Source of the DNA: Tanypteryx hageni
Taxonomy: Eukaryota; Arthropoda; Insecta; Odonata; Petaluridae
NCBI GenBank assembly: GCA_028673005.1
Contig: CM054117.1
Coordinates: 31,592,561-31,656,560 of the forward strand
DNA: 64,000 bases
Direction of reading: 5' to 3'
Part shown: positions 46,301-50,960 of the stretch, one piece after another
Position numbering within the stretch: the first letter of the stretch is position 1
Layout of the letters: each line of letters begins with the position of its first letter
Position numbers and translations under genes: made by a program
Notes under the pieces: model-generated
What the model was told of the DNA's origin: nothing
Database searches by the model: none
The model's input: the letters and a program-made list of their open reading frames with translations, nothing else

Positions 46301-48896
46301 GTTAGCTCTACCTAGTTCCATATCTTGCCATTTTCAGCACCTTGTAGTTTAATATATCACCCCTTGGGGTGCTGTGCAAGGGTAGAATCATTAATACCTA
46401 AGTAACGAATTTTCAGGTGAAATAATAACAAGGTCAACCAGCCTTGCTTATGTCATCATTGAGCACAAGTACGTTTTAATTAATTTTAACTTTGAAAAGC
46501 TATGTACACCACTAGCTACATTGACCTGTATAGTTAATAAAATTCCAAGCACATTAGAAATATTTGACATAATTTCAATTGTTCTGGTATTATTTGTGAC
46601 AACATTTTAAGTTCAGTAAACAGGCTTAATCCCTCAATGTTTTTTCTCAGGTTAATTTATTGATTTGCCTTCAGCTTCATATAAAAATTGTTTCTTTATT
46701 TTTCTTTGTCAAACAGACAATTCCACTAGAGTAACAGCTACTTCTGGATCCATTTCAAGTTCTTTTGCAAGCTCTTTTGCTGAGATTTTCAAACTTTCAA
46801 AGCCTTTCTCTTTGAATTGCGTTAAGAAACTTTCTGTGCTTTGCAAAAGTGATAATACTTGATCTAACTGCATATTTTACATCATCTTGTTAACAACATT
46901 AATTTGCATGAGAATATCATACCAATCCACTGAAATCACCAAAAATTAAAAGTTTTTCAGTTCCTTAGGCAATGAAATTGCTTCTGTTCGGCTCTTTAGG
47001 TCATTTTTTTGTTTTTGAAATAGTAACTTTACAAGGTATAAACATTGACAATTGAAACTGAATCACTTCAACAAAATTAATGTTACATTCTCACTGACTT
47101 ACCGATAATGATTTTACTGGAAAATTAGTAACATGATTTTTAAAAACTTGCATAATTGTGTCAAGCCAGAAAAAGGCACATATTTTGCTGCAAAACTCCA
47201 AAAACGATTTAGCAATAGATGACTCGGCCATGTCACCTAGTATTAAATTTAAATTGTGGCATTCATGGGGCATAAAGAGACTGGGCCGACCACAGTCAAA
47301 AGTGGCAGTGGTGATAAAGAATGCCACAATCACCTACCAGGTGATAGGTATGGAATTAGCAAAACTAGTTATACACAAATAAAACACAAGGAGGCAAAGA
47401 CTAAGCTCCCTTTCACACTGCCCACTTCACACCAAGAACCTTTTTGCCACCTGACACAAACCCATTGGGCCTATTACCACATGAACGAAATTCTTGCAGC
47501 AGAATGGCGGAGAGTTATTCTTGGAAGAGACACTGCTAGGTGTCAAACACCGAATAATAATATGGTACGGATGTATTTAAGCGTGATCAATCACAGGAAC
47601 CTCTCTCTGTACTGCTGCAGTACAGAAACTAATTTTTTTCACATCCTTCACGCAATGCCATGCCCTTTCTATGTTATCCCTCCATCACGCTTGGGGACCT
47701 TTTCTACAAAATGGGAGGTTGCTTCTTAGACCACCCCTGAACTTCATGCCATTTCCCCTTTATTGACTCATTATCCCTTTTTTCTGAAAAACGAGGTGCA
47801 TTTTTAGTCTCTTCCTTCTCCATACCGTTCTACCCAGATTTAACAGCATTTTTTGGAAGACACGGATCACTATTACCGCCCTCATCTTTATTTTTCTACC
47901 ACCAAACCTACATTTAACTATCGCCAGTGGCATACCGGACACTCCTGTGCGGCAAGAGGCCCATGGCCAAAGGGGGCCCAAATTTTTTATGTGAGGGCTT
48001 TAAATTGTTTTTCGAGACTTCAAGTTTGTTTTGGCAGGGGGCTAACACATTTTCCAGTATGACGATATCACTAAATGATATAATCGTATTTATATTTAAT
48101 CTTCTAATCGCATCTGGGAAAAAGTATGAAACGTATCCGGCCAAAAAATCATGCGTTTTTTTCCCCTAATTTTTATATTATTTTTAATTTTTATAATTTT
48201 TTTATGTACAATTCACCAGTCCCTTAAAAGTGGTGGACCCGGACGACTGCATGGCTCGCCTGCCCCTAAGACCGGTTCTGATTGTAATGTAATTTTATAT
48301 GGGATGATGCCACCCAAGATATGCTGTTTTATAGAAATGCGTGCATAACATATTTTGAAGGATAATTGTATATAAGCTAGGCTACTCTGGCCAAGAAGAC
48401 GACAAGGGATGCCTTCTTTGTAACTGAAATTCTCATATTTTCCTCTGTTGTTTATGGCTGTAGGCATAAATTAGAACATATGTTATCATGAATTTTTTAA
48501 ATAATCTTATCCATAATTTCTGCATAGTATTATATTAAAGTAGCAGAAATCTAACTTGACATCGGACATAAAGTAGTTGAGGAGAGCAATATTGCCAAAC
48601 CATGCACCATACAAAGGGAAAGCATTTGTGCATGATGTGACAATTTTGCTGTGCATTAATTGTCTTGAGCCCTTTTAAACAGCTCCTCTGCTCATTTTTT
48701 TTCTTTTGGGAGGTTTAAAATAATTCTTAACAATATTTTGAAAATTATTTAAATGGCCTTAATGTTACAGGGCTCTCCAACAAAGGATGTTTCAACAGAG
48801 GAATCTCCCAAGAAGGACAAGAAGAAGAAAAAGGGGCTAAGGACACCGTCATTCTTAAAAAAGAAAAAGGAGAAGAAGAAGGTGGCTGAAGCATAA
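10194..48896 (+). CDS. hts: Adducin (Hu-li tai shao), 18-exon joined coding sequence
   Basis: Adducin caps actin filament barbed ends and recruits spectrin to the cortical cytoskeleton; in flies it is a fusome and ring-canal component. Joined exons: 10194-10328, 10692-10881, 11643-11794, 15607-15837, 16415-16558, 17023-17121, 20990-21214, 23485-23621, 23939-24065, 26689-26799, 34386-34478, 35128-35326, 36140-36310, 40503-40574, 41024-41086, 42493-42570, 44869-44936, 48771-48896. The sum is 2421 nt, 806 residues, every junction GT/AG and in frame. Residues 1-108 are the N-terminal leader. About 109-330 form the class II aldolase-like head, with IHVHT (His228, His230) at the place of the aldolase metal site, although adducins are not known as enzymes. 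About 331-550 are the neck, and 551-806 the tail, ending in a MARCKS-related lysine-rich domain. Family identity is certain. Exact exon content per isoform is inferred, and exons 15 and 16 look optional. Confidence 0.96.
10329..10691 (+). other. hts: hts intron, nothing else seen
   Basis: AT-rich intron of 363 bp between residues 45 and 46. The frame stays open to 10436 past the donor, but the extension is hydrophobic and unlike adducin. Confidence 0.8.
10692..10881 (+). CDS. hts: hts exon, residues 46-108
   Basis: Acceptor TTTGTAG at 10691, donor AAAA|GTAAGA at 10882. The product runs from [12 protein letters not shown] through [11 protein letters not shown], strongly adducin-like and helical. 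Ends phase 1. Confidence 0.95.
10882..11642 (+). other. hts: hts intron, no recognised element
   Basis: AT-rich, no repeat or open frame of note. Confidence 0.8.
11643..11794 (+). CDS. hts: hts exon, residues 109-159 (start of head)
   Basis: Acceptor TTTTCAG at 11642, donor ACA|GTAAGG at 11795. Contains PINDIRG and [16 protein letters not shown], the opening of the aldolase-like adducin head. Enters phase 1, leaves phase 0. Confidence 0.95.
12014..12245. mobile_element. Foldback element with tRNA-Gly-like arms
   Basis: Two inverted arms of roughly 90-100 bp (about 12014-12105 and 12155-12245) share GGAAATAATTTTGAAACG, AAAAAATTCTGCTATGAC, then a tRNA-like region. The centre is about 50 bp. 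The left arm contains a complete cloverleaf-capable tRNA-like sequence (12042-12111, minus strand); the right arm is more diverged. Lies in the hts intron between 11794 and 15607. Confidence 0.75.
12042..12111 (-). pseudogene. tRNA-Gly-like sequence (tRNA-derived repeat)
   Basis: Read on the minus strand it has a 7-bp acceptor stem (GCTATGG/TCATAGC, one G-U), D arm GTTC AGTGGCA GAAT, and a perfect 5-bp anticodon stem TCCAC/GTGGA. The T arm is CCGGG TTCGATT CCCAG with one C-A mismatch. Length is 70 nt. Boxes A and B resemble tRNA-Gly. The anticodon loop CCAGCAA lacks U33 and does not carry a Gly anticodon, so it is probably not a working tRNA. Confidence 0.7.
15001..15124 (+). CDS. Orphan coding-like exon with stop, product not recognised
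   Basis: A long T-rich tract ending TTTTGTTGTAG at 15000 precedes 41 open codons, [20 protein letters not shown] through [12 protein letters not shown], ended by TGA. The composition looks protein-like, with no low complexity, and the frame is phase 0, matching the hts donor at 11795. Joined there it would truncate adducin at about 200 residues. Alternatively it is the last exon of a nested gene or a gene fragment. I do not recognise the family. ATTAAA follows at 15315. Confidence 0.4.
15607..15837 (+). CDS. hts: hts exon, residues 160-236 (head core)
   Basis: Acceptor ATTTTAG at 15606, donor GCT|GTAAGT at 15838. Contains [20 protein letters not shown] and AARPDIKC, followed by IHVHT with the two histidines at the aldolase metal-site position. 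Phase 0 at both ends. Confidence 0.96.
15838..17022 (+). other. hts: Two hts introns around exon 16415-16558, nothing else seen
   Basis: Introns 15838-16414 and 16559-17022 are AT-rich and hold no recognised element. Confidence 0.75.
16415..16558 (+). CDS. hts: hts exon, residues 237-284 (head)
   Basis: Acceptor CTTTGCAG at 16414, donor AAA|GTAAAT at 16559. Encodes [10 protein letters not shown] through [18 protein letters not shown]. Phase 0 at both ends. Confidence 0.95.
17023..17121 (+). CDS. hts: hts exon, residues 285-317 (head)
   Basis: Acceptor TTATCAG at 17022, donor CAG|GTATAG at 17122. Encodes [20 protein letters not shown], the conserved NHG segment of the fold, ending ACETQ. Phase 0 at both ends. 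Confidence 0.95.
17330..18010. mobile_element. Degraded copy of the 27-kb repeat family
   Basis: Shares in order TTTTTGGGCTGGCTTGGAGG, TGTGACATAATTTATT, ATTATGCATCAGTGCGAAGC and CTATACTTCGTGGAATT with the element at 27189-27977. Ends are not clean. An inverted fragment of the same family lies at about 18420-18530 (TGTACAGGCTATCAATGCTG on plus). Confidence 0.55.
18420..18560. repeat. Inverted fragment of the 27-kb repeat family
   Basis: Its reverse complement contains GATAGCCTGTACAGT, and TTTCAC followed by TTGTTTATG with similar spacing to 27628-27695. Two opposed copies thus lie within 1.2 kb in one intron. Confidence 0.5.
19020..19338. mobile_element. piggyBac-like MITE, 319 bp
   Basis: Flanked by TTAA at 19016-19019 and 19339-19342. 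The ends CCCTTTCATGAC and, inverted, CCCTTCAACACC share a short CCCTT terminus. TTAA duplication is diagnostic of piggyBac elements, but the short terminal match makes this moderate. Confidence 0.5.
20119..20790 (+). pseudogene. Pogo/Tigger-like transposase N-terminal region, decayed
   Basis: The frame from 20143 contains [20 protein letters not shown] (first helix-turn-helix) and [20 protein letters not shown] (second, CENP-B/Tc5-type) before a stop at 20470. In other frames further matches such as [20 protein letters not shown] sequence continue to about 20600. The DDE catalytic core was not found. Lies in the hts intron before 20990. Confidence 0.75.
20990..21214 (+). CDS. hts: hts exon, residues 318-392 (head-neck junction)
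   Basis: Acceptor TCTTTTCAG at 20989, donor GCT|GTGAGT at 21215. Conserved blocks [12 protein letters not shown] and [18 protein letters not shown] flank a charged, poorly conserved linker rich in Glu and Lys. Phase 0 at both ends. Confidence 0.95.
21309..21859. mobile_element. hAT MITE, 551 bp
   Basis: A perfect 8-bp duplication CCCTAGTA flanks it (21301-21308, 21860-21867). Ends are TAGGGGTGGCCA and, inverted, CAGTGATGGACA (8 of 12 match), both near the hAT consensus CAGGGGTGGGCA. No transposase remains. A second TTAACCCT-type piece lies inside at 21433. Confidence 0.85.
23257..23290. repeat. Perfect 12-bp hairpin
   Basis: CCTAATAACCAT at 23257-23268 and ATGGTTATTAGG at 23279-23290 with a 10-nt loop. 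It sits 195 bp before the exon at 23485. Confidence 0.9.
23485..23621 (+). CDS. hts: hts exon, residues 393-438
   Basis: Acceptor CTCTGTAG at 23484, donor GG|GTAAGT at 23622. Contains [18 protein letters not shown] and [16 protein letters not shown], both typical of insect adducin. Leaves phase 2. Confidence 0.95.
23939..24065 (+). CDS. hts: hts exon, residues 438-480
   Basis: Acceptor ATTACAG at 23938, donor AAG|GTAGAG at 24066. Encodes [20 protein letters not shown] and ends DPKIITK. Enters phase 2 and leaves phase 0. The donor is weak, and reading through it gives a short alternative end. Confidence 0.94.
24066..24110 (+). CDS. hts: Alternative read-through end of a tail-less adducin
   Basis: If the weak donor at 24066 (GTAGAG) is not used, the frame continues 14 codons ([14 protein letters not shown]) to TAG at 24108-24110. 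This would give a head-neck protein of 494 residues. Canonical AATAAA signals follow at 25274, 25562 and 25596 with a long AT-rich 3' UTR-like stretch between. Short adducins lacking the tail are known in flies. This is inference without transcript evidence. Confidence 0.4.
   Translation, partial: VEMIKFENKKESQH
25596..25601 (+). terminator. AATAAA polyadenylation signal for a short hts isoform
   Basis: AATAAA at 25596-25601, with another at 25562-25567 and one at 25274-25279. A GT/T-rich stretch follows at 25607-25660. It would end transcripts that read through the donor at 24066. Confidence 0.35.
25665..25688 (+). CDS. hts: 24-nt candidate cassette microexon of hts
   Basis: A strong pyrimidine tract and TTTTTTAG at 25664 precede eight codons, WVDANAEE, then donor GAG|GTAATT. 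It is phase 0 on both sides and inserts in frame between ITK and WVAEGSP. Both this and the constitutive exon at 26689 start with Trp-Val, so either could follow ITK. Without the donor the frame runs 23 more codons to TAG at 25758-25760, a possible alternative end. Confidence 0.5.
26689..26799 (+). CDS. hts: hts exon, residues 481-517
   Basis: Acceptor CTTCACAG at 26688, donor CAG|GTAAGA at 26800. Encodes [16 protein letters not shown] and [19 protein letters not shown], near-invariant in insect adducins. Phase 0 at both ends. Confidence 0.96.
27189..27979. mobile_element. Pogo/Tigger-like MITE, about 0.79 kb
   Basis: Left end TACCATATTTACTCGTGTAC and, from the other strand, right end TACCGTATTTGCTCATGTAC (4 differences in 20), each beginning with TA. 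It is the best preserved member of the family also seen at 17.3 and 18.4 kb. Related TATTTACT-type termini occur at 38.87 kb. Confidence 0.75.
29340..29532. mobile_element. Fragment of a pogo-type element, right end
   Basis: Ends with AACAAGGTTTTACTGTGTA, whose reverse complement (CAGTAAAACCTTGTT) is the classic terminus of pogo/Tigger-type elements, preceded by ATTTCGAATTATCCGGG. The left end was not found. Confidence 0.45.
29796..30008. mobile_element. piggyBac-like MITE, 213 bp
   Basis: TTAA at 29792-29795 and 30009-30012 flank inverted ends CCCTTTCCCT and (reversed) CCCTTACCCT. Nine of ten terminal bases agree. Confidence 0.7.
30300..30640 (+). pseudogene. Penelope-like element GIY-YIG endonuclease fragment
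   Basis: Plus-strand translation around 30335-30400 gives [19 protein letters not shown], matching the GIY-YIG nuclease signature of Penelope-like retroelements (YKLxCxxC..YIGQT). After a frame break come HRTQ, then [10 protein letters not shown] and VNELIFP-like sequence. No intact frame remains. Confidence 0.7.
31640..32290 (-). pseudogene. Tigger transposase fragment
   Basis: The minus-strand frame 31999-31706 contains [22 protein letters not shown] and [13 protein letters not shown]. These follow the order HTH – (F)KASxGWLDKF – PEQIxNxDET at the entry to the Tigger catalytic domain. The last motif has lost DET (DVM), indicating decay. No further catalytic residues seen. Confidence 0.75.
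34386..34478 (+). CDS. hts: hts exon, residues 518-548
   Basis: Acceptor CTTCTCAG at 34385, donor CAG|GTATGT at 34479. Encodes [20 protein letters not shown] and WEEAKKLQ. Phase 0 at both ends. The intron before it is 7.6 kb and transposon-rich. Confidence 0.96.
34479..36139 (+). other. hts: Two hts introns around exon 35128-35326, nothing else seen
   Basis: Introns 34479-35127 and 35327-36139 are AT-rich with no recognised repeat. Confidence 0.75.
35128..35326 (+). CDS. hts: hts exon, residues 549-615
   Basis: Acceptor AAATTAG at 35127, donor GATG|GTAATT at 35327. Encodes [20 protein letters not shown] and [17 protein letters not shown]. Leaves phase 1, the phase shared by all later internal tail junctions up to 44869. 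Confidence 0.96.
36140..36310 (+). CDS. hts: hts tail exon with two possible donors
   Basis: Acceptor CAATTAG at 36139. The full form ends GATG|GTTTGT at 36311. An internal GATG|GTACGA at 36224 is also in phase 1 and would remove 29 residues containing [10 protein letters not shown], a proline-directed phosphorylation-type segment. The product is acidic and Ser/Pro-rich, typical of the disordered adducin tail. Confidence 0.85.
36891..37130 (-). pseudogene. CENP-B/Tc5-type HTH transposase fragment
   Basis: An open frame starting [20 protein letters not shown] leads into a Leu/Glu/Trp pattern ([19 protein letters not shown]) typical of the second helix-turn-helix of pogo-like transposases. It stops before any catalytic domain. 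A sister copy is at about 45290-45500. Confidence 0.65.
37367..38635 (-). mobile_element. piggyBac-family derivative, 1.27 kb
   Basis: TTAA at 37363-37366 and 38636-38639 flank perfect 12-bp inverted ends CCGCTTCCCTGA. Inside the right end are two CCGAGTATACTCGG palindromes. The minus strand at 37982-37843 encodes the cysteine-rich C-terminal domain of piggyBac transposase ([27 protein letters not shown]). The DDD catalytic core is missing, so it is an internal deletion. Confidence 0.88.
37843..37990 (-). pseudogene. piggyBac transposase cysteine-rich C-terminus
   Basis: In-frame pattern C-x2-C, C-x2-C, then [15 protein letters not shown], the DNA-binding RING-like domain that closes many piggyBac transposases. 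It is uninterrupted over 45 residues, suggesting a fairly young loss of the rest. Confidence 0.85.
38872..39601. mobile_element. Nested TIR element, about 0.73 kb
   Basis: Left end TATTTACTAGTATATAAGC and, inverted, right end TATTTACTCGCATATAAGTC. The internal GAAAAAAGT pieces near both ends also match as inverted copies. Terminal bases at the right carry a 4-bp insertion, so exact ends are uncertain. Confidence 0.6.
39963..40386. mobile_element. Penelope-like foldback flanked by (AT)n
   Basis: Near-perfect inverted arms at about 40046-40159 and 40225-40340 (about 114 bp; one obvious difference, CGCTTCG versus TGCTTCG). The 65-bp centre contains TTCGGAACTACTCCTTCTTC. (AT)n tracts lie at 39963-40015 and 40334-40386. 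This centre is typical of the terminal repeats of Penelope-like elements, which may be arranged head-to-head. Only 116 bp upstream of the hts exon at 40503. Confidence 0.75.
40503..40574 (+). CDS. hts: hts tail exon (24 codons)
   Basis: Acceptor CCTTCAG at 40502, donor GATG|GTGAGT at 40575. Encodes [20 protein letters not shown] and then VQSDG, matching the QAPVPRQAEVV-type tail block of fly Hts. Phase 1 at both ends. Confidence 0.92.
41024..41086 (+). CDS. hts: hts optional tail exon (21 codons)
   Basis: Acceptor GATACAG at 41023, donor ACAG|GTGAGC at 41087. Phase 1 at both ends, open throughout. Encodes [20 protein letters not shown]. Not recalled from the core family; probably a cassette exon. 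Confidence 0.65.
42493..42570 (+). CDS. hts: hts optional basic tail exon (26 codons)
   Basis: Strong donor GAG|GTGAGT at 42571. The acceptor is weaker: TCATAG at 42492, or GCGAG at 42486, both in phase 1. Encodes [20 protein letters not shown] and a terminal KLKRRG, a basic patch with a serine in RRSWS context. Its frame and phase fit the following terminal exon, which supports its being real. Confidence 0.5.
43470..43771 (+). CDS. hts: Alternative terminal exon: unrecognised 100-residue adducin C-terminus
   Basis: Clean acceptor TTTCTACAG at 43469 in phase 1, then 100 open codons to TAA at 43769-43771. AATAAA overlaps the stop (43767) and recurs at 44581. The product starts [20 protein letters not shown], has a central [15 protein letters not shown] helix-like stretch, and ends PLLSLIEAQ. 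It has no lysine-rich MARCKS-like segment, so this isoform (842 residues with the two optional exons) would lack the calmodulin/PKC-regulated end. It does not resemble the fly ring-canal (RC) extension as I recall it. Function unknown. Confidence 0.65.
44581..44586 (+). terminator. AATAAA for the alternative terminal exon
   Basis: AATAAA 810 bp after the stop at 43771 and before the next acceptor at 44868. It fits the end of a 3' UTR for the alternative isoform. Confidence 0.35.
44869..44936 (+). CDS. hts: hts tail exon before the MARCKS-related end
   Basis: Acceptor TATTTCAG at 44868, donor GAA|GTAAGT at 44937. Encodes [20 protein letters not shown] and SKE. Enters phase 1, leaves phase 0. 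Confidence 0.85.
44960..45530. mobile_element. Second copy of the 36.5-37.1 kb element
   Basis: Shares TTTGGTTCACC, AAGCATTTAGGAAGGG, AAATAATTGCTTC, GTGTAGCTAAATG, TGCAAGATGAAATTTTAAT, TTTGCCTCGTACATAACCAT and CAGATCATTTTTTCTGTGG with 36580-37140 in the same order and orientation. It lacks recognisable termini. Confidence 0.75.
45977..46404. mobile_element. Foldback MITE nested in the hAT element
   Basis: Arms of about 90 bp start TACTTAGGTATTAATGAT on both sides (inverted), continue TTACCCTTG, CAGCACCCCAAG and GGTGA, and stay recognisable through AACTACAAGG. Length 428 bp. Flanking bases allow a TA or short A/T target duplication. Confidence 0.8.
46640..47333 (-). pseudogene. ZMYM1-like hAT transposase fragments
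   Basis: Minus-strand [20 protein letters not shown] followed by [11 protein letters not shown] is the usual C(H)xLNL block of this family (47333-47091). Further along, [20 protein letters not shown] then [10 protein letters not shown] (about 46850-46740) matches its C-terminal part. Stops and frame changes separate them. Confidence 0.7.
48771..48896 (+). CDS. hts: hts last coding exon: MARCKS-related domain
   Basis: Acceptor TGTTACAG at 48770, stop TAA at 48894-48896. Encodes residues 766-806, with [20 protein letters not shown] at the heart of it. The serine in TPSFLKK (residue 792) corresponds to the PKC site in human alpha-adducin (Ser726). The domain binds calmodulin, acidic lipid and the spectrin-actin junction. 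Confidence 0.96.
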   Translation, partial: GSPTKDVSTEESPKKDKKKKKGLRTPSFLKKKKEKKKVAEA

Positions 48897-50960
48897 TAAG
48901 CAGGGAAAAATCTGAGGTAGGCTTGTACAGTTATTGGCTGAAATGAAAATTTTCCTCTATTGTAACACTGAACTTTCCAAGTTAAAAGATTCCGTATGGG
49001 TTCATAAAATATGATTGCTGGCCAGTGAGAACCGCATGTAAGGTTGTGAAATGTGAATTCTCACTGCTGAAAGACCCCATATGAGATTAGACAGTTCAAC
49101 TCCATGCACACATCCTCACTGCAGAAATTTTGCCTACTGCTTATTCATTTATTTTGACGAGGCTTTTTATCTTTATTTTTCTGCAAGTGGACCTTTAACT
49201 TTTGTCATATGGCATTGAAATTCCCGCCATTCCGTCTCACAGCTGGTTAGTTAGGTTATTTAAATATTATATGTTTTACGTTTGTATAAATTATCATATC
49301 TAAGGATATCACATCATTCCACAGAGTCAGGATGATATCATGGACCTATGAAATTCATATAAGAAAACTCAGCACCCAGCATACATTTAAATTTATGTCT
49401 AGCTGTGGGCGTCTACGTTTAGTGTACATTTAAATGTATGCTTGGACGATAAGGGTTAAAGCATTTTTTAAAACAAAAATCAGTGTGTTTAAGTCTAAAG
49501 TTGGGTATGTATTTTCCTTACCATCTTTCATTAGTACAGTTTTACGTCTTTCTCAAAAATGCTTAGATTATAAAGTAAGATGTTTTCATTGGTCAAAGAT
49601 AATTGCAATTCTTAATATGGGAGAAAAAGGAAAGATTAGACTGAAATTTCTGCAAATTTTTTATATGGATAGCATCTAGTATCTTTATAAAAATTATTTG
49701 GAAATACTTGAAATGTATACAGCATTTAATTTTTCTTATGGATTATTCAAAGATCTAAACCATTTAGATATATTTAATTTTTTTTTTTAATTAGGCAAGA
49801 AGGGTGAATATAGGAGTTTTTTTTAAGTTAGAGGTATCAGCTTAATTAATTGTAAACAGTCACACAAATTAATCATAAATCACTTCTTTCTCAGACTGCT
49901 AGGCTGCTAACCTTCACTACCGTGATCTCCAATCCAGCCTTCACCACCGACGATTACAATTTAAGATGCTGCCAACATCCTCAGAAAGGTTGAACAAGAC
50001 TGCCAACTGAGTGCATAGTTCTATTCTACAATGTGAACCCATTGTGTGCGAGCATCATGTGTATTCCTGTTTCATGCTGGTGTATGCATGTTTTCCTCCT
50101 TGCCGCTTGCTGTTTCGTGTAACATGCAAAGGTGACTGAAAAAAGGCTTGAAAATGAGGGTGATTAGAACAGCAAAGTCCAGTTTCATTGTCAAGTGGAA
50201 GTTGTGCAATGACTTCCTCTAATTATTTACCTAATTATTTGCCTAAAGTGAGGAACAAAGATGTAGGCTGTTCATTTCTAAAGATTTGAATTGGTCACAA
50301 CTGGCCCTTCATTTACTTTTTTATACACAGTTTTTGTGAACATATGGCTTTTTGAACACTGTGAATAAGATGCCCGTGGTATCTAACAGTTTAAATATGA
50401 AAACATTTAGATGCCAGAATATTTTATGTATAAAATTTGGCAGTCGTGCTCTTATATGATTGCTGAATCTGTATGATATTTCCGAAGTAGATTTATTATG
50501 ACTTGTCAAGATAACTCTTGCTTAAGTTTTCTTTTTCTGTTTGATAAACTTTCTGTAGAACTTGTCATGCAGTCAAATGTTATATTTTAGAGATAGATTT
50601 TCAAATGTTTTATATCATGTTAAGGTATCTGTGCCTCTTATTAGGCAGCAGCTTTGTATTTTTTTGAGGTTGGGTGATGGGTTGGTCAAGGAAGAGGTTG
50701 ATGAATGGGGCTTTGAGGAAGCTTATTCGCCAATGGAGCCATGAATGTGCTGATGGCAGCCACTTTTTTAAAAGTTCATATTTTGGTGCACAAACTACCT
50801 GGGGTTTTCCCCCTATCCAATTCCTTAATTAAGGGACATAAGCTTTCAAGCTGCTGGGAAATGGAATTTTATTGTTTAAAACAAAACCTGTGCAATCTTT
50901 AGACATTGGTGCTGCAGAACCATTTTTAATTCAATAAAGTGCAAATAAAATATAGGTCAC
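48897..50960 (+). other. hts: Spliced 3' UTR of hts
   Basis: Twenty bases after the stop, a donor GAG|GTAGGC (48917) pairs plausibly with TTTCTCAG at 49894, giving UTR exons 48897-48916 and 49895 onward. AATAAA occurs at 50933-50938 and 50944-50949, and again at 51520. The UTR intron is inferred from splice signals only. Confidence 0.5.
50933..50949 (+). terminator. Paired AATAAA signals ending hts
   Basis: Two AATAAA hexamers 11 bp apart about 2 kb past the stop, the closest pair downstream of the MARCKS-related exon. A weaker alternative lies at 51520-51525. Confidence 0.5.

Larger units (their letters stand above)
45685..48280 (-). mobile_element. hAT element, 2.6 kb, ZMYM1-like transposase debris
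   Basis: A perfect 8-bp duplication ATTGTAAT lies at 45677-45684 and 48281-48288. Ends CAGGACCGGTCCTAG and, inverted, CAGAACCGGTCTTAG match at 13 of 15 positions. The minus strand encodes pieces of a ZMYM1/DUF4371-type hAT transposase at 47290-47091 and 46860-46640. It carries a nested foldback at 45977-46404. Confidence 0.88.

Noticed and set aside
47256..47729. 157-codon plus-strand frame
   Set aside because: Lies antisense to hAT transposase debris and shows no family features.
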